Source: VFKI01 sp964647825 (GTDB taxonomy: Bacteria > Pseudomonadota > Gammaproteobacteria > DSM-16500). Taken from it: a DNA stretch of 64,000 nucleotides. Positions 42,387 to 52,153 of the stretch are shown here, one piece after another. A program made the position numbers and the translations under genes. Under the pieces are notes generated by a model. It was given only the letters and a program-made list of their open reading frames with translations. It was not told where the DNA came from and made no database searches. The DNA is taken from assembly GCA_964647825.1 (NCBI GenBank), contig CAZYJL010000006.1, positions 1-64,000 on the forward strand. The letters run 5' to 3'. The first letter of the stretch is position 1; every line of letters begins with the position of its first letter.

Positions 42387-44345
42387 TTAATGCCGCACTC
42401 GCACCTCACGATCAAAAATGACCACAGACACATCTTTTTTACCTGCAAACTCACCCTTAGCGACTTCTGGCTGATATTTCGCAAAAAATCCTAAATATCT
42501 TGTATTGTGAAGACCTTTCGCAGTAGATGATTCACCGGCTTTGTCTGGACAAAATTTATATGTATATTTTTTTTCTCTTTCAGACGCGATACCCAACTCC
42601 CTTCTTTCTGAGTCTTTAATCCTTTTAAAGCCATGATAAGTATCCGCTACACCTCTTTCTGCTTCATATTTTATGCACCCGAACATTTCCTCCTTGTCTT
42701 TAAACATCCCTGTATCAAATAGCGCACCGGCTCTCTCTTTTGTGAGCCCAACAAACACTTCAGACTTAGACTTAAGAATAAACAATGGGTTTGGAGAATC
42801 GCCATGCTCCGCAATTTTCTCTTCTGACGAATATTGAAATTTCTCGCTATTCACACCGATCACAAAAAAACCGTCTGCTGTGTTTTCCACTGGCGTTATA
42901 AGTTTTTCTTCCATAACATCTAACGATGCGGATACCGTTTTCGCTTTCTTCATCGATTTCCCTGTCGCAGCAGCTTCCTTCAAAGGAAACGCGCCCGCAC
43001 CTAGACCATATTCTTTTATTTTTTGTTTTTCTTTAATAAAATTCTCAAGCAGCGCTGGTAAACTTTCTTTTGCCCTTTGAATTGCAGACAAAGGCATATT
43101 ATCTAAATGAAAGAAAATTTTATCGTCTGTTCGGTAATCACCACTTAACCATTTTTGTTGAATTAGATACGCCATCAATTCTTTGCGATGAATTTCAACT
43201 GTTTGATAAATAAATTTCTCAGGCAATTTCACCGCATATAACGCGGCATCGCCTGCACTATATTGATCTTGATAATCAACGTCTGGCAAGGTATCAGATA
43301 ACATACTCTGCAATACCGCTAATTTTTCTGCACGTGTTTTTTGTTTAGCAGAATCTGCATAAATGGCATAACCAGAAACGGCACTTAAGGCAACGGCTAA
43401 AAAACTCACTGCAAAAAATAAATCTCTGGGTAAATCGGACTGATAAGGAAGACTCAAATAATGAATCACAAACGCTGGAATACAATCTTCTTTATACTGT
43501 TTAAAAATTTGTGCAATTTCTTTAGTGAGCTTTATTGTTCCTGGGAAATCAATCAAACTCTCAAAATGCTCATAACTAAATGGTCGGCCCGTTAGATCAA
43601 GTAATTTACCGCCTGTTAATTTCAATGACATTCTATTCATCACATCAATGAGCAATAATAACGACTCTTTACTCTCTTTATCAAAATTTATCCTTTTTAT
43701 CTCAGACCCATAGCTATCCGTTAAATGAAGTTCACGAAGCTTCGTAAGCGCACGAAGCATAACGTTATTTAACTCATCATATTTACATTTATTTTTGTAT
43801 AAAAACGCCAATAAGCCCGCAGTCACGGAATAAGAAACCATACGTGGTACATTAAAAAATGTTTGCTCAGCATAGGCGTTTAACTTTCGAATCATTGTGA
43901 CGGATTCTTTTTTTTCTTCAACAGCACTTGCTGTGATTTTCTCCAATGCCATTTGTACTCTTTTGCCATTCAGAAAAAAATACAACATTCCTGCCAACGC
44001 AGAAAATAGTAAAATTGCGCGAGAAACGTTTAACTCTTCTGAATCCATTTCATCGAATAATCGGCTCACAGTTTCTCGTTCACTATACAATGCGTTCACA
44101 GTTTCTCGATCACCATACAATGCGTTGACATAATAATCTGTCAACCCATATTGTTTAAACATATTATCCCTAAAGATGACGATTGCCGTTAGCAATGCAT
44201 AAGTAAACGTAAAGACAGTAGACGTATCAACCATCCCGCTGACTAATAACCTACGCCGCACTCGCTCTGTTTGGTGAGTCGCAATTGTTTCAAAAGAAAT
44301 TAATTTCTCTTCTTTACTCGACGCAATTGGCTTTTTCGATGGCAT
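42387..44345 (-). CDS. Large membrane protein of unknown function
   Basis: A 652-residue protein I do not recognise. It has a charged N-terminus, four hydrophobic segments (about residues 43-60, 108-126, 166-184 and 313-335), then a soluble Lys/Glu-rich half of some 310 residues. A 10-residue tandem repeat (NALYGDRETV NALYSERETV) lies near residue 75-95, made by a 30-bp DNA duplication. There is no signal peptide. Size, membrane segments and isolated position fit a species-specific or effector-type protein, but no secretion signal can be proved from sequence. It is flanked by the large repeat cluster at 44.6-45.2 kb. Confidence 0.75.
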   Translation of the reverse strand: MPSKKPIASSKEEKLISFETIATHQTERVRRRLLVSGMVDTSTVFTFTYALLTAIVIFRDNMFKQYGLTDYYVNALYGDRETVNALYSERETVSRLFDEMDSEELNVSRAILLFSALAGMLYFFLNGKRVQMALEKITASAVEEKKESVTMIRKLNAYAEQTFFNVPRMVSYSVTAGLLAFLYKNKCKYDELNNVMLRALTKLRELHLTDSYGSEIKRINFDKESKESLLLLIDVMNRMSLKLTGGKLLDLTGRPFSYEHFESLIDFPGTIKLTKEIAQIFKQYKEDCIPAFVIHYLSLPYQSDLPRDLFFAVSFLAVALSAVSGYAIYADSAKQKTRAEKLAVLQSMLSDTLPDVDYQDQYSAGDAALYAVKLPEKFIYQTVEIHRKELMAYLIQQKWLSGDYRTDDKIFFHLDNMPLSAIQRAKESLPALLENFIKEKQKIKEYGLGAGAFPLKEAAATGKSMKKAKTVSASLDVMEEKLITPVENTADGFFVIGVNSEKFQYSSEEKIAEHGDSPNPLFILKSKSEVFVGLTKERAGALFDTGMFKDKEEMFGCIKYEAERGVADTYHGFKRIKDSERRELGIASEREKKYTYKFCPDKAGESSTAKGLHNTRYLGFFAKYQPEVAKGEFAGKKDVSVVIFDREVRVRH

Positions 44346-44600
44346 AATGGCCCCACGATCTAAAATGTCAGTAATCTATACATTATTCATTTATAATGGT
44401 CAAATAATATACTAAATTAGACGAAGGTCAAGCAATCATCATCACACATTCAAACTAGCTTTTTGCAAAATAATTTTTTTATTAATAATCAATAAGTTAT
44501 AGAGTTTGTCAATAAAATATAAATAGAATCAATAAGATAGAAAAAATCTTATTTTATCAATATAATCAACAATTTGGTCAAAAAAATAGCGTGAGACGCA

Positions 44601-45061
44601 GAGCCACCTCATATAAAATGATCCTTTTCTGAACTATTTTTTACAAAAGAAGCTGTCATACCGCGCTTTATGCATATCTTTATACACAATGCATTAAACC
44701 AAGCTTGTCCTTTCATTTCATGTTGTCTTTGCATCTAACACTGTCATCCCGCGGTTTATCCGCGGGATCAAGAATGCTGATAAAAGTTTACATTTTGAGT
44801 TGACTTTAAAGACGGTAGATCCCGCGCATAAAGCGCGGGATGACAGGATTAGGGGTATATTTATCCAACAACGCCAGTTTATCCGCGGGATGACAGTATT
44901 AGATGCAAAGACAACATGAAATGAAAGGACAAGCTTGGTTTAATGCATTGTGTATAAAGATATGCGGATAAACCGCGGGGTGACAAGATTTTTTATAGTT
45001 AGTTCTTTATCAAAAACCAAATTTAAGATAGAAAAAATATCAAGTTATATGAGGTAGCCCT
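44601..45061. repeat. Family B inverted-repeat element, copy B2 with nested insert
   Basis: A family B element whose ends (GAGCCACCTCATATAAAATG on the left, ATATGAGGTAGCCCT on the right) match B1. It is 461 bp instead of 210 because about 290 bp is inserted into its first palindrome. A 21-bp direct repeat starting TAGCGTGAGACGCAGAGCCA flanks it at 44587-44607 and 45061-45081. Confidence 0.8.
44672..44965. repeat. Nested insert bounded by an 83-bp inverted repeat
   Basis: The arms 44672-44754 and 44883-44965 are reverse complements with one visible mismatch over 83 bp. The left begins GCATATCTTTATACACAATG. The 128 bp between them hold further family C palindromes (44742-44769 and about 44817-44845). 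No reading frame is seen. The structure could extrude as a cruciform or fold as RNA. Confidence 0.88.
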
Positions 45062-45074
45062 AGCGTGAGACGCA

Positions 45075-45179
45075 GAGCCACTTCATATCAATCGCTAATA
45101 TTTTTATTTTAACTTTGTTTCTTTTAATTAAAAACCAAAGTTAATATTTAAATGATATCAATCAGCATAAGGTAGCCCT
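45075..45179. repeat. Short family B-like element (B3)
   Basis: A 105-bp element next to B2. It starts GAGCCACTTCATATCAATCG and ends ATAAGGTAGCCCT, like a family B copy. The inside is an AT-rich hairpin with TTAACTTTG...CAAAGTTAA. It ends 31 bases from the pyrG stop, so it may end the pyrG transcript. Confidence 0.65.
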
Positions 45180-45209
45180 AGGCGGGAAACAAGCGAAAGA
45201 CGCGCGCCA

Positions 45210-46844
45210 TTAAGTCTCGCGGCGCGCATGTTGCGCATTTGCTGCTGTGATGAAACTAGTAAACAAAGGATGGCCATCACGTGGCGAAGACGTAAACTCT
45301 GGATGAAACTGGCACCCCACAAACCATGGATGATCCGGCAACTCAATCATTTCCACCAATTGGCTTTCTTCTGAGATACCTGACACCACTAAGCCCGCGG
45401 CAGTAATCTGTGGCAACAGCGCATTATTCACTTCATAACGATGGCGATGCCGCTCGACAATCTCATCTTTTCCATATATTTGATGCGCAAGCGAACCCGG
45501 CGTCAAACGGCACGCTTGTCCACCCAAGCGCATTGTCCCACCTTTATCAGACTTTTCGGAACGCACTTCGACTTGGCCCGCTGCATCGACCCATTCTGTC
45601 ACTAAACCCACGACCGGATAGGGCGTTTGCTCATCAAATTCCGTACTATTTGCATTCTCCATTCCCGCTTGATGACGTGCATATTCAATTAACGCGATCT
45701 GCATGCCCAAACAAATCCCTAAATACGGCACCTGATTTTCGCGCGCGTATTTCACCGCTGCAATTTTTCCTTCAATACCACGCACCCCAAACCCGCCCGG
45801 CACAATCAAGCCATCGGCATCTGCTAAAATCGATACACCTTGTTTTTCAATGTCTTCCGCATGCACAAAACGCACATTCACTTTGGTACGGGTTTGAATG
45901 CCGGCGTGAATTAATGCTTCAATCAAGGATTTATAGGATTCTGTCAAATCCATGTATTTACCCACCATCGCAATCGTCACTTCCGATTGCGGATGACGAT
46001 ACGCATCCACGACAGCTTGCCATTCTGACAAATCGGCTGGCGCTGCATCGATTCCTAACAAAGTCACAACAATTTCATCGAGTTTTTGCGCATGCAATGC
46101 CAACGGAATTTGATACACAAAATCCACATCCGGCAATGGAATCACAGCGCGTTCTTCCACGTTGGTAAACAAGGCAATTTTCGAGCGCGCACTGTCTGGA
46201 AAGGGACGATCACAACGACACAATAAAATATCCGGCTGAATACCAATCGAACGTAATTCTTTCACCGAATGCTGTGTGGGCTTTGTTTTAATTTCACCCG
46301 CTGTTTTAATATGTGGAATCAAAGTCAAATGAATAAATAATGCGTTTTGTCGGCCTAATTTAATGCGCATTTGTCGAATGGCCTCCAGAAAAGGCAACGA
46401 CTCAATATCACCGACTGTCCCACCAATTTCGACTAACGCAATATCCGCACCTTCCGCGCCCTTTTTGATGCAGCGACGGATTTCATCCGTAATATGCGGA
46501 ATCACTTGTACCGTGCCGCCTAAATAATCACCACGCCGTTCTTTTCGCAGCACATTGGCATACACACGACCCGTCGTAAAATTATTCACGCGACGTGTGG
46601 TGATCCGCACAAACCGTTCGTAATGCCCTAGATCAAGGTCTGTTTCACCGCCATCTTCGGTCACAAACACTTCCCCATGCTGTGATGGACTCATTGTACC
46701 GGGGTCAAGGTTAATATAGGGATCCAACTTCAGTAGCGTCACTTTTAAGCCGCGTGCCTCTAAAATGGCCCCTAATGACGCCGCTGCGATCCCTTTCCCT
46801 AATGACGACACCACGCCGCCTGTAATAAAAATATACTTAGTCAT
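45210..46844 (-). CDS. pyrG: CTP synthase
   Basis: Makes CTP from UTP, ATP and glutamine. The 544-residue protein has the N-terminal synthase domain (KYIFITGGVVSSLGKGI, GGTVGDIES) and the C-terminal class I glutamine amidotransferase domain with the catalytic Cys in LGICLGMQ and His/Glu in QFHPEF. Length is typical. The ATG has GAGGTG about 11 bases upstream. Here it is not followed by kdsA and eno directly; kdsA lies beyond the unknown membrane protein and the repeat cluster, which suggests that these were inserted. Confidence 0.97.
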   Translation of the reverse strand: MTKYIFITGGVVSSLGKGIAAASLGAILEARGLKVTLLKLDPYINLDPGTMSPSQHGEVFVTEDGGETDLDLGHYERFVRITTRRVNNFTTGRVYANVLRKERRGDYLGGTVQVIPHITDEIRRCIKKGAEGADIALVEIGGTVGDIESLPFLEAIRQMRIKLGRQNALFIHLTLIPHIKTAGEIKTKPTQHSVKELRSIGIQPDILLCRCDRPFPDSARSKIALFTNVEERAVIPLPDVDFVYQIPLALHAQKLDEIVVTLLGIDAAPADLSEWQAVVDAYRHPQSEVTIAMVGKYMDLTESYKSLIEALIHAGIQTRTKVNVRFVHAEDIEKQGVSILADADGLIVPGGFGVRGIEGKIAAVKYARENQVPYLGICLGMQIALIEYARHQAGMENANSTEFDEQTPYPVVGLVTEWVDAAGQVEVRSEKSDKGGTMRLGGQACRLTPGSLAHQIYGKDEIVERHRHRYEVNNALLPQITAAGLVVSGISEESQLVEMIELPDHPWFVGCQFHPEFTSSPRDGHPLFTSFITAANAQHARRET

Positions 46845-46990
46845 GCAAATACCACACCTCGGGGGTTTTTTTTATATGTATATGTAAGCATTCTTACATG
46901 GAAATTTTATCGGGCGACTGTAGCAAAACTACGAAGCACCTGCAATCAACAGAAAAATCGCCACAACCCAGTAGGCCGATTCATTTATTC

Positions 46991-47069
46991 TGTCATACTG
47001 CGCTTTATGCGCGGTATCCAGTTTATATTAGTGTTTCCCTAGATCCCGCGGATGAACCGCGGCATGACA
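46991..47069. repeat. Pair of family C palindromes
   Basis: Two GC-rich palindromes in opposite orientation, at 46991-47021 (TGTCATACTGCGCTTTATGC start) and 47039-47069 (ATCCCGCGGATGAACCGCGG core), with 17 bases between. The layout copies that inside B1 but without the family B arms. It lies in the 299-base gap between tilS and pyrG, which holds no gene. Confidence 0.72.
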
Positions 47070-47104
47070 AAATAGACAAAATTAATAAATCGGTTTATTA
47101 GGTC

Positions 47105-47130
47105 GTCAGGATTTTTTTACTTCACTGCAT
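47105..47130. repeat. Single-arm remnant of family A (A7)
   Basis: The 26 bases starting GTCAGGATTTTTTTACTTCA and ending CTGCAT match the inner half of a family A arm, closest to A2. No second arm or core is found nearby. Confidence 0.35.
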
Positions 47131-47143
47131 GACACAAGGTTTT

Positions 47144-48421
47144 TCATTTATTTGATTCCGGCCATAAAACCGCTTCTAATACATTATCGCGAAATAGCAA
47201 GGGAATACGCGCACGCTCCCAAGGTGGAATGCCCTTTTCTTGCAAAAGATTTTTCAAAGCAACATGCTGTTTTCGTTGCTTACACCATACTTTTTCACCG
47301 CCCTGCCGAAAACGTACTGACAGATTCGTTTGGGGCGTTGTAAATAATGGCGGCCACTGACCGATGGATTCGATGATCAATGGCGTACACCCATCCCAAG
47401 AGATATTGATTATTTTATTATTTTTCTGATTATGAGGATTATTTAAAAAATCATACGAACCATTGGCAAATAAATAAATATCATCACGATAACGACGTAT
47501 TTGTGCAGCACCAAATGCAATCACCGGATTTTTATCTGGTGCCGCAGACAAAACAGTTTGCACGATTTGGTTTAATTTTTTTTGTGTCGGTACTTTTATT
47601 TTTTTTGACAAAATAAAAAAACGTACAACTTGACACGCTTTCAAAAACGAAATTTTTTTTAATTTATCAACAGAAAGTGTATTTTCAAAACTGCCAAAAT
47701 AATTTTCGATTTCTAAACACTCTGCTAATAATGCTGTTTCACGCGCACAATTTTCAGCGACACGCGCCAGATTTTTGAATACCGCTGGTTGACGCTCTGC
47801 TAATAATGGCAAAATTGTGTGACGAATAAAATTACGCGTATAGTGCAGATTTTGATTGGATGTATCGTCTATCCATTGCAGCTGATGTGCTGTTGCATAA
47901 TCCATTAATTGCGCACGCGACACAGATAATAACGGTCGACCGTGCCAACCGATACCAAATGCTTTAAACAACGGCATGGCCGCCAACCCTTTTGGCCCCG
48001 CACCACGCAACAATTGTAATAAAACCGTTTCTGCTTGATCTTGTTGATGATGCGCGGTTAACACGATTTCATCGGGCTGCAAGATTTTTTTAAATAATTG
48101 ATAACGCGCATCACGTAACGTTTCTTCAATGTTTTTTTGCGGCAGCGTCGCAAAGTCCATTTTTTCACAATGAAAATCAATGCCCAAAGCGTGCGCCATG
48201 GTGGCACATTGCATTGCCCAAGCCGAAGCCAAAGGATGCATGCCATGATGCACATGCACCGCACGCAATGAGAGCGGAAACGGAACGCTGTCACGTAAAC
48301 GGGCTGCTAAATGCAGCAAGACATGCGAATCAAGCCCACCGCTCAACGCGATACAAAATCCACGCCCCTCTGCATAATGCGTGCGGACAAAAGCTGCCAA
48401 TGCGTTAGCGGGCGTAACCAT
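47144..48421 (-). CDS. tilS: tRNA(Ile)-lysidine synthetase
   Basis: ATP-dependent enzyme that puts lysine on C34 of the tRNA-Ile CAU anticodon. The 425-residue protein has the PP-loop ALSGGLDSHVLLHLA near residues 23-37, the conserved HHQQDQAET and FIRHTILPLL segments, and a TilS-type C-terminal domain (VRFRQGGEKV...LLQEKGIPPWER). Its ATG overlaps the accA 3' end by 17 bases. accA-tilS is a conserved pair in gammaproteobacteria. Confidence 0.94.
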   Translation of the reverse strand: MVTPANALAAFVRTHYAEGRGFCIALSGGLDSHVLLHLAARLRDSVPFPLSLRAVHVHHGMHPLASAWAMQCATMAHALGIDFHCEKMDFATLPQKNIEETLRDARYQLFKKILQPDEIVLTAHHQQDQAETVLLQLLRGAGPKGLAAMPLFKAFGIGWHGRPLLSVSRAQLMDYATAHQLQWIDDTSNQNLHYTRNFIRHTILPLLAERQPAVFKNLARVAENCARETALLAECLEIENYFGSFENTLSVDKLKKISFLKACQVVRFFILSKKIKVPTQKKLNQIVQTVLSAAPDKNPVIAFGAAQIRRYRDDIYLFANGSYDFLNNPHNQKNNKIINISWDGCTPLIIESIGQWPPLFTTPQTNLSVRFRQGGEKVWCKQRKQHVALKNLLQEKGIPPWERARIPLLFRDNVLEAVLWPESNK

Positions 48422-49361
48422 ACGACATCAAACGTTGATAACGACGTTCTAGTAATTCATCCGCTGAAAAACGTTGCAACGTAGCCAACTCTTCTGTCAA
48501 AGCGGCTTTTAAACGTGTCGCCATGACATCTGGATGACGGTGTGCACCACCTAAAGGTTCCGGTAAAATGCGATCGATCAAACCCAATGCCAAATTTTTA
48601 TCTGCCGAGACGCCCATGGCTTCGGATGCCAATGACGCTTTATCAGCACTTTTCCATAAAATAGATGCGCACCCTTCAGGCGAAATCACTGAATAAATGG
48701 CATATTGCAACATCATGACGCAATCACCCACACCGATTGCCAATGCGCCACCTGAACCGCCTTCACCAATCACGGTACAAATCACGGGTGTTTGTAACCG
48801 CGCCAAAACGAATAAATTTCGTGCAATCGCTTCACTTTGATTGCGCTCTTCTGCACCAATCCCTGGGTAAGCACCTGGCGTATCAATTAACGTAATCACA
48901 GGTAATTTAAATTTTTCTGCCATGCGCAACAAACGTAATGCTTTACGATAATCTTCTGGCTGCGGCATCCCAAAGTTACGGGTGATTTTTTCCTGTGTTT
49001 TACGGCCCTTTTCATGCCCCAACACCATCACGGGCGTGTCATTTAAACGCGCAATGCCGGCAATAATGGAAGGTCCGGCAGACGTCATGCGGTCACCTTG
49101 TAACTCATCAAAATCCGTGAAAATTTTTTCAATATAGTCAACGGCATGCGGCCTTTGCGGATGACGCGCTAATTGCGTAATTTGCCACGGGGTTAATTTG
49201 GAGAAAATTTGCTCAGTCAGTTGTCGACTTTTGACTTCCAATCGCTGGATATCGTCAGATAAATCAAGATGGCTATTTTCTTGACTGACTTTCCGCAATT
49301 CATCAATTTGTGCCTCTAACTCAGCGATACTCTGTTCAAAATCCAAAAAGTTCAGATTCAT
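48405..49361 (-). CDS. accA: Acetyl-CoA carboxylase carboxyltransferase subunit alpha
   Basis: Alpha subunit of the carboxyltransferase that transfers CO2 from carboxybiotin to acetyl-CoA to give malonyl-CoA for fatty acid synthesis. The 318-residue protein has the N-terminal helices (NFLDFEQSIAELEAQIDEL), HPQRPHAVDYI, GEGGSGGALAIGVGD forming the oxyanion site, and ISPEGCASILWK. Length matches E. coli (319). It is coupled to tilS downstream and divergent from clpB. Confidence 0.97.
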   Translation of the reverse strand: MNLNFLDFEQSIAELEAQIDELRKVSQENSHLDLSDDIQRLEVKSRQLTEQIFSKLTPWQITQLARHPQRPHAVDYIEKIFTDFDELQGDRMTSAGPSIIAGIARLNDTPVMVLGHEKGRKTQEKITRNFGMPQPEDYRKALRLLRMAEKFKLPVITLIDTPGAYPGIGAEERNQSEAIARNLFVLARLQTPVICTVIGEGGSGGALAIGVGDCVMMLQYAIYSVISPEGCASILWKSADKASLASEAMGVSADKNLALGLIDRILPEPLGGAHRHPDVMATRLKAALTEELATLQRFSADELLERRYQRLMSYGYAR

Positions 49362-49457
49362 TGGAAACTCGTTACTCAGCTAATTTTAGTAAAGTCGCCT
49401 ATCATACCTGATTCTCGCACCTTTAGGATGAATCTAAACAAAAGGCGCAGCACACAC

Positions 49458-49483
49458 CTTGATCTTTCTCCCTTTGCCCATAT
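49458..49483 (+). promoter_or_regulatory. Heat-shock (sigma32-like) promoter of clpB
   Basis: CTTGAT at 49458-49463 and GCCCATAT at 49476-49483 are spaced by 12 bases and resemble the sigma32 consensus CTTGAA / CCCCATNT. The site ends 45 bases before the clpB start. Heat-shock control of clpB is well known in gammaproteobacteria. Confidence 0.6.
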
Positions 49484-49528
49484 GATTTGTCGTAGACTAT
49501 TCTTAACAGTTAACTGGGGGAAGACCGC

Positions 49529-52117
49529 ATGCGCATGGATAAACTCACCAATACTTTTCAAGCGGCCCTCGCCGATGCGCAGTCCCTCGCTCTCGGCCAA
49601 GATCATGCGGTCATTGAACCTGCACATGTATTAGTGGCGATGATTGATCAAAAAGACAGCAATATTCGCGCTATTTTAACCAAAGCGGGCGTCAACCCCT
49701 CAGCATTACGCAACACGCTCGATGCCGCACTCAGTCGCTTACCGCAAGTGGAAGGCACGGGCGGCGATATCCATGTTTCCAATGAGTTAAATCGTTTGCT
49801 AAATCTTTGCGATAAACTCGCACAAAAACGTAAAGATGCTTATATTTCTAGTGAATTATTCTTATTGGCTGCGCTCGAAGAAACAGGCTCATTCAGCGAG
49901 TTACTCAAAAAATCTGGCTTAAATAAAGAACGCATTGAAAAAGCTATTGAATCAGAACGCGGAGGGGAAACGGTGAAAGACCAAAACGCAGAAGATCAAC
50001 GACGCGCGCTAGAAAAATATACCATTGACCTCACCGCACGTGCTGAAAAAGGCAAACTTGATCCCGTCATCGGACGCGACGCAGAAATTCGTCGTACCAT
50101 TCAAGTATTATTACGTCGCACCAAAAATAATCCCGTGTTAATTGGCGAACCTGGCGTTGGCAAAACCGCGATCGTCGAAGGGCTTGCGCAGCGCATCATG
50201 AATGGTGAAGTACCAGAAGGCTTACGAAATAAACGTTTATTAGCACTCGATCTCGGCGCACTTATTGCTGGAGCAAAATTTCGTGGCGAATTTGAAGAAC
50301 GTTTAAAAGCAGTATTAAATGATTTAGCACGCCAAGAAGGACAAATTATTTTATTCATCGATGAATTACACACCATGGTTGGCGCTGGCAAAGCCGAAGG
50401 CGCAATGGATGCAGGCAATATGTTAAAACCTGCGCTTGCACGCGGTGAATTACATTGCGTCGGTGCCACCACACTGGATGAGTACCGCCAATATATCGAA
50501 AAAGATGCGGCACTTGAAAGACGCTTTCAACGGATTTTAGTCGACGAACCCTCGGTCACAGATACCATTGCTATCTTACGCGGTTTAAAAGAAAAATATG
50601 AATTACACCACGGCGTTGAAATTACGGATTCTGCGATTGTTGCAGCTGCGACGTTATCACATCGCTATATTGCCGATCGCCAATTACCGGATAAAGCCAT
50701 TGATTTAATCGATGAAGCAGCAAGTCATATTCGCATGGAAATTGATTCAAAACCGGAAGAAATGGAAACACTCGATCGTAAAATTATTCAATTAAAAATC
50801 GAACGTGAAGCATTAAAAAAAGAAACGGACGACGCATCGAAAAAACGCTTAGAAAAAATTAAACAAGAATTAGAAAATTTAGAAAAAAAATCGAGTGAAC
50901 TAGAAAAAATTTGGCAAACAGAAAAAGCTGCGCTGCATGGCACACAACATATCAAAGAAGAATTAGAACGTGCCCGCTTAGAATTCGATACCGCGCGACG
51001 AGCCAGCAATTTAACGCGCATGGCAGAATTACAATATGGCCTGATTCCTGAACTTGAAAAAAAATTAGAAGCAGCTGCGAAAGCTGAAAAACAAGAAACA
51101 CAATTATTACGTAGCAAAGTCACTGAAGAAGAAATTGCCGAAGTTGTCGCACGCTGGACACATATTCCGGTTAGCAAAATGTTGGAAAGCGAAAAAGAAA
51201 AATTGCTCCACATGGAAGAAGCATTACATAAAAGAATTATCGGTCAAAGTAAAGCAGTCACCGCTGTTTGCAATGCCATTCGACGCTCACGCGCTGGGTT
51301 ATCTGACCCTTTAAAACCGATTGGTTCTTTTTTATTTTTAGGGCCAACTGGGGTGGGAAAAACTGAATTATGCAAAGCACTCGCGGCTTTTTTATTTGAT
51401 ACAGAAGAAGCAGTCGTACGCATTGATATGTCAGAATTCATGGAAAAACATGCTGTCGCACGTTTAGTGGGTGCGCCACCTGGTTATGTCGGTTATGAAG
51501 AAGGTGGTTATCTAACAGAACTCGTTCGTCGTAAACCCTATTCAGTTGTCTTGCTGGATGAAATTGAAAAAGCGCATCACGATGTTTTTAATATTTTATT
51601 ACAAGTCTTAGATGACGGCCGCCTCACCGATAGCCATGGCCGCACGGTTGATTTTCGTAATACCGTCATCGTCATGACATCCAATTTAGGTTCCGACTTG
51701 ATTCAAGAAATTGCAAAAAATGGTGATTATTTTGCGATGCGCAAAGCAGTACTGGATGTCGTTAGCAAACATTTCCGCCCGGAATTCATTAATCGTATCG
51801 ATGAAACCGTCGTCTTCCACCCACTCGATCAGAAACAAACAGAAGCCATTGCCGTGATTCAAATTGAACGTCTACGTACACGGCTTGCTGAAAAGGATTT
51901 ACACTTAGCGCTGACAGACAAAGCACTCGACTGGCTGGCAGCCACTGGCTATGATCCTGTCTATGGCGCAAGACCACTGAAACGTGTCATTCAACAATCG
52001 ATTGAAAATCCATTAGCACAAGAAATTCTTGCCGGACAGTTTTTGCCCGGAGATACGATTCAGGTTACATTACAAAAAGACCGGCTCGTATTTTCCAAAA
52101 TGGCGGCGACTGCCTAA
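49529..52117 (+). CDS. clpB: Disaggregase ClpB
   Basis: Hexameric AAA+ chaperone that dissolves protein aggregates together with DnaK. The 862-residue protein has the N-domain, a first AAA+ module with Walker A GEPGVGKT near residue 206, the coiled-coil M domain at about 410-525 (very rich in Lys/Glu), a second AAA+ module with GPTGVGKT near 608, and the C-terminal D2-small domain. The ATG at 49529 follows GGGGGAAG; an ATG six bases later is also possible. It is followed by uspA and cbpA, a stress-gene cluster. Confidence 0.97.
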   Translation: MRMDKLTNTFQAALADAQSLALGQDHAVIEPAHVLVAMIDQKDSNIRAILTKAGVNPSALRNTLDAALSRLPQVEGTGGDIHVSNELNRLLNLCDKLAQKRKDAYISSELFLLAALEETGSFSELLKKSGLNKERIEKAIESERGGETVKDQNAEDQRRALEKYTIDLTARAEKGKLDPVIGRDAEIRRTIQVLLRRTKNNPVLIGEPGVGKTAIVEGLAQRIMNGEVPEGLRNKRLLALDLGALIAGAKFRGEFEERLKAVLNDLARQEGQIILFIDELHTMVGAGKAEGAMDAGNMLKPALARGELHCVGATTLDEYRQYIEKDAALERRFQRILVDEPSVTDTIAILRGLKEKYELHHGVEITDSAIVAAATLSHRYIADRQLPDKAIDLIDEAASHIRMEIDSKPEEMETLDRKIIQLKIEREALKKETDDASKKRLEKIKQELENLEKKSSELEKIWQTEKAALHGTQHIKEELERARLEFDTARRASNLTRMAELQYGLIPELEKKLEAAAKAEKQETQLLRSKVTEEEIAEVVARWTHIPVSKMLESEKEKLLHMEEALHKRIIGQSKAVTAVCNAIRRSRAGLSDPLKPIGSFLFLGPTGVGKTELCKALAAFLFDTEEAVVRIDMSEFMEKHAVARLVGAPPGYVGYEEGGYLTELVRRKPYSVVLLDEIEKAHHDVFNILLQVLDDGRLTDSHGRTVDFRNTVIVMTSNLGSDLIQEIAKNGDYFAMRKAVLDVVSKHFRPEFINRIDETVVFHPLDQKQTEAIAVIQIERLRTRLAEKDLHLALTDKALDWLAATGYDPVYGARPLKRVIQQSIENPLAQEILAGQFLPGDTIQVTLQKDRLVFSKMAATA

Positions 52118-52153
52118 CCTTCTTACTGTTGAACGTTGAATAAGGATACAACA

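Noticed and set aside
45410..46168. 252-codon plus-strand frame opposite pyrG
   Set aside because: It is a shadow of the conserved pyrG frame; it has no ribosome site and a low-quality composition rich in Pro, His, Ser and Arg.
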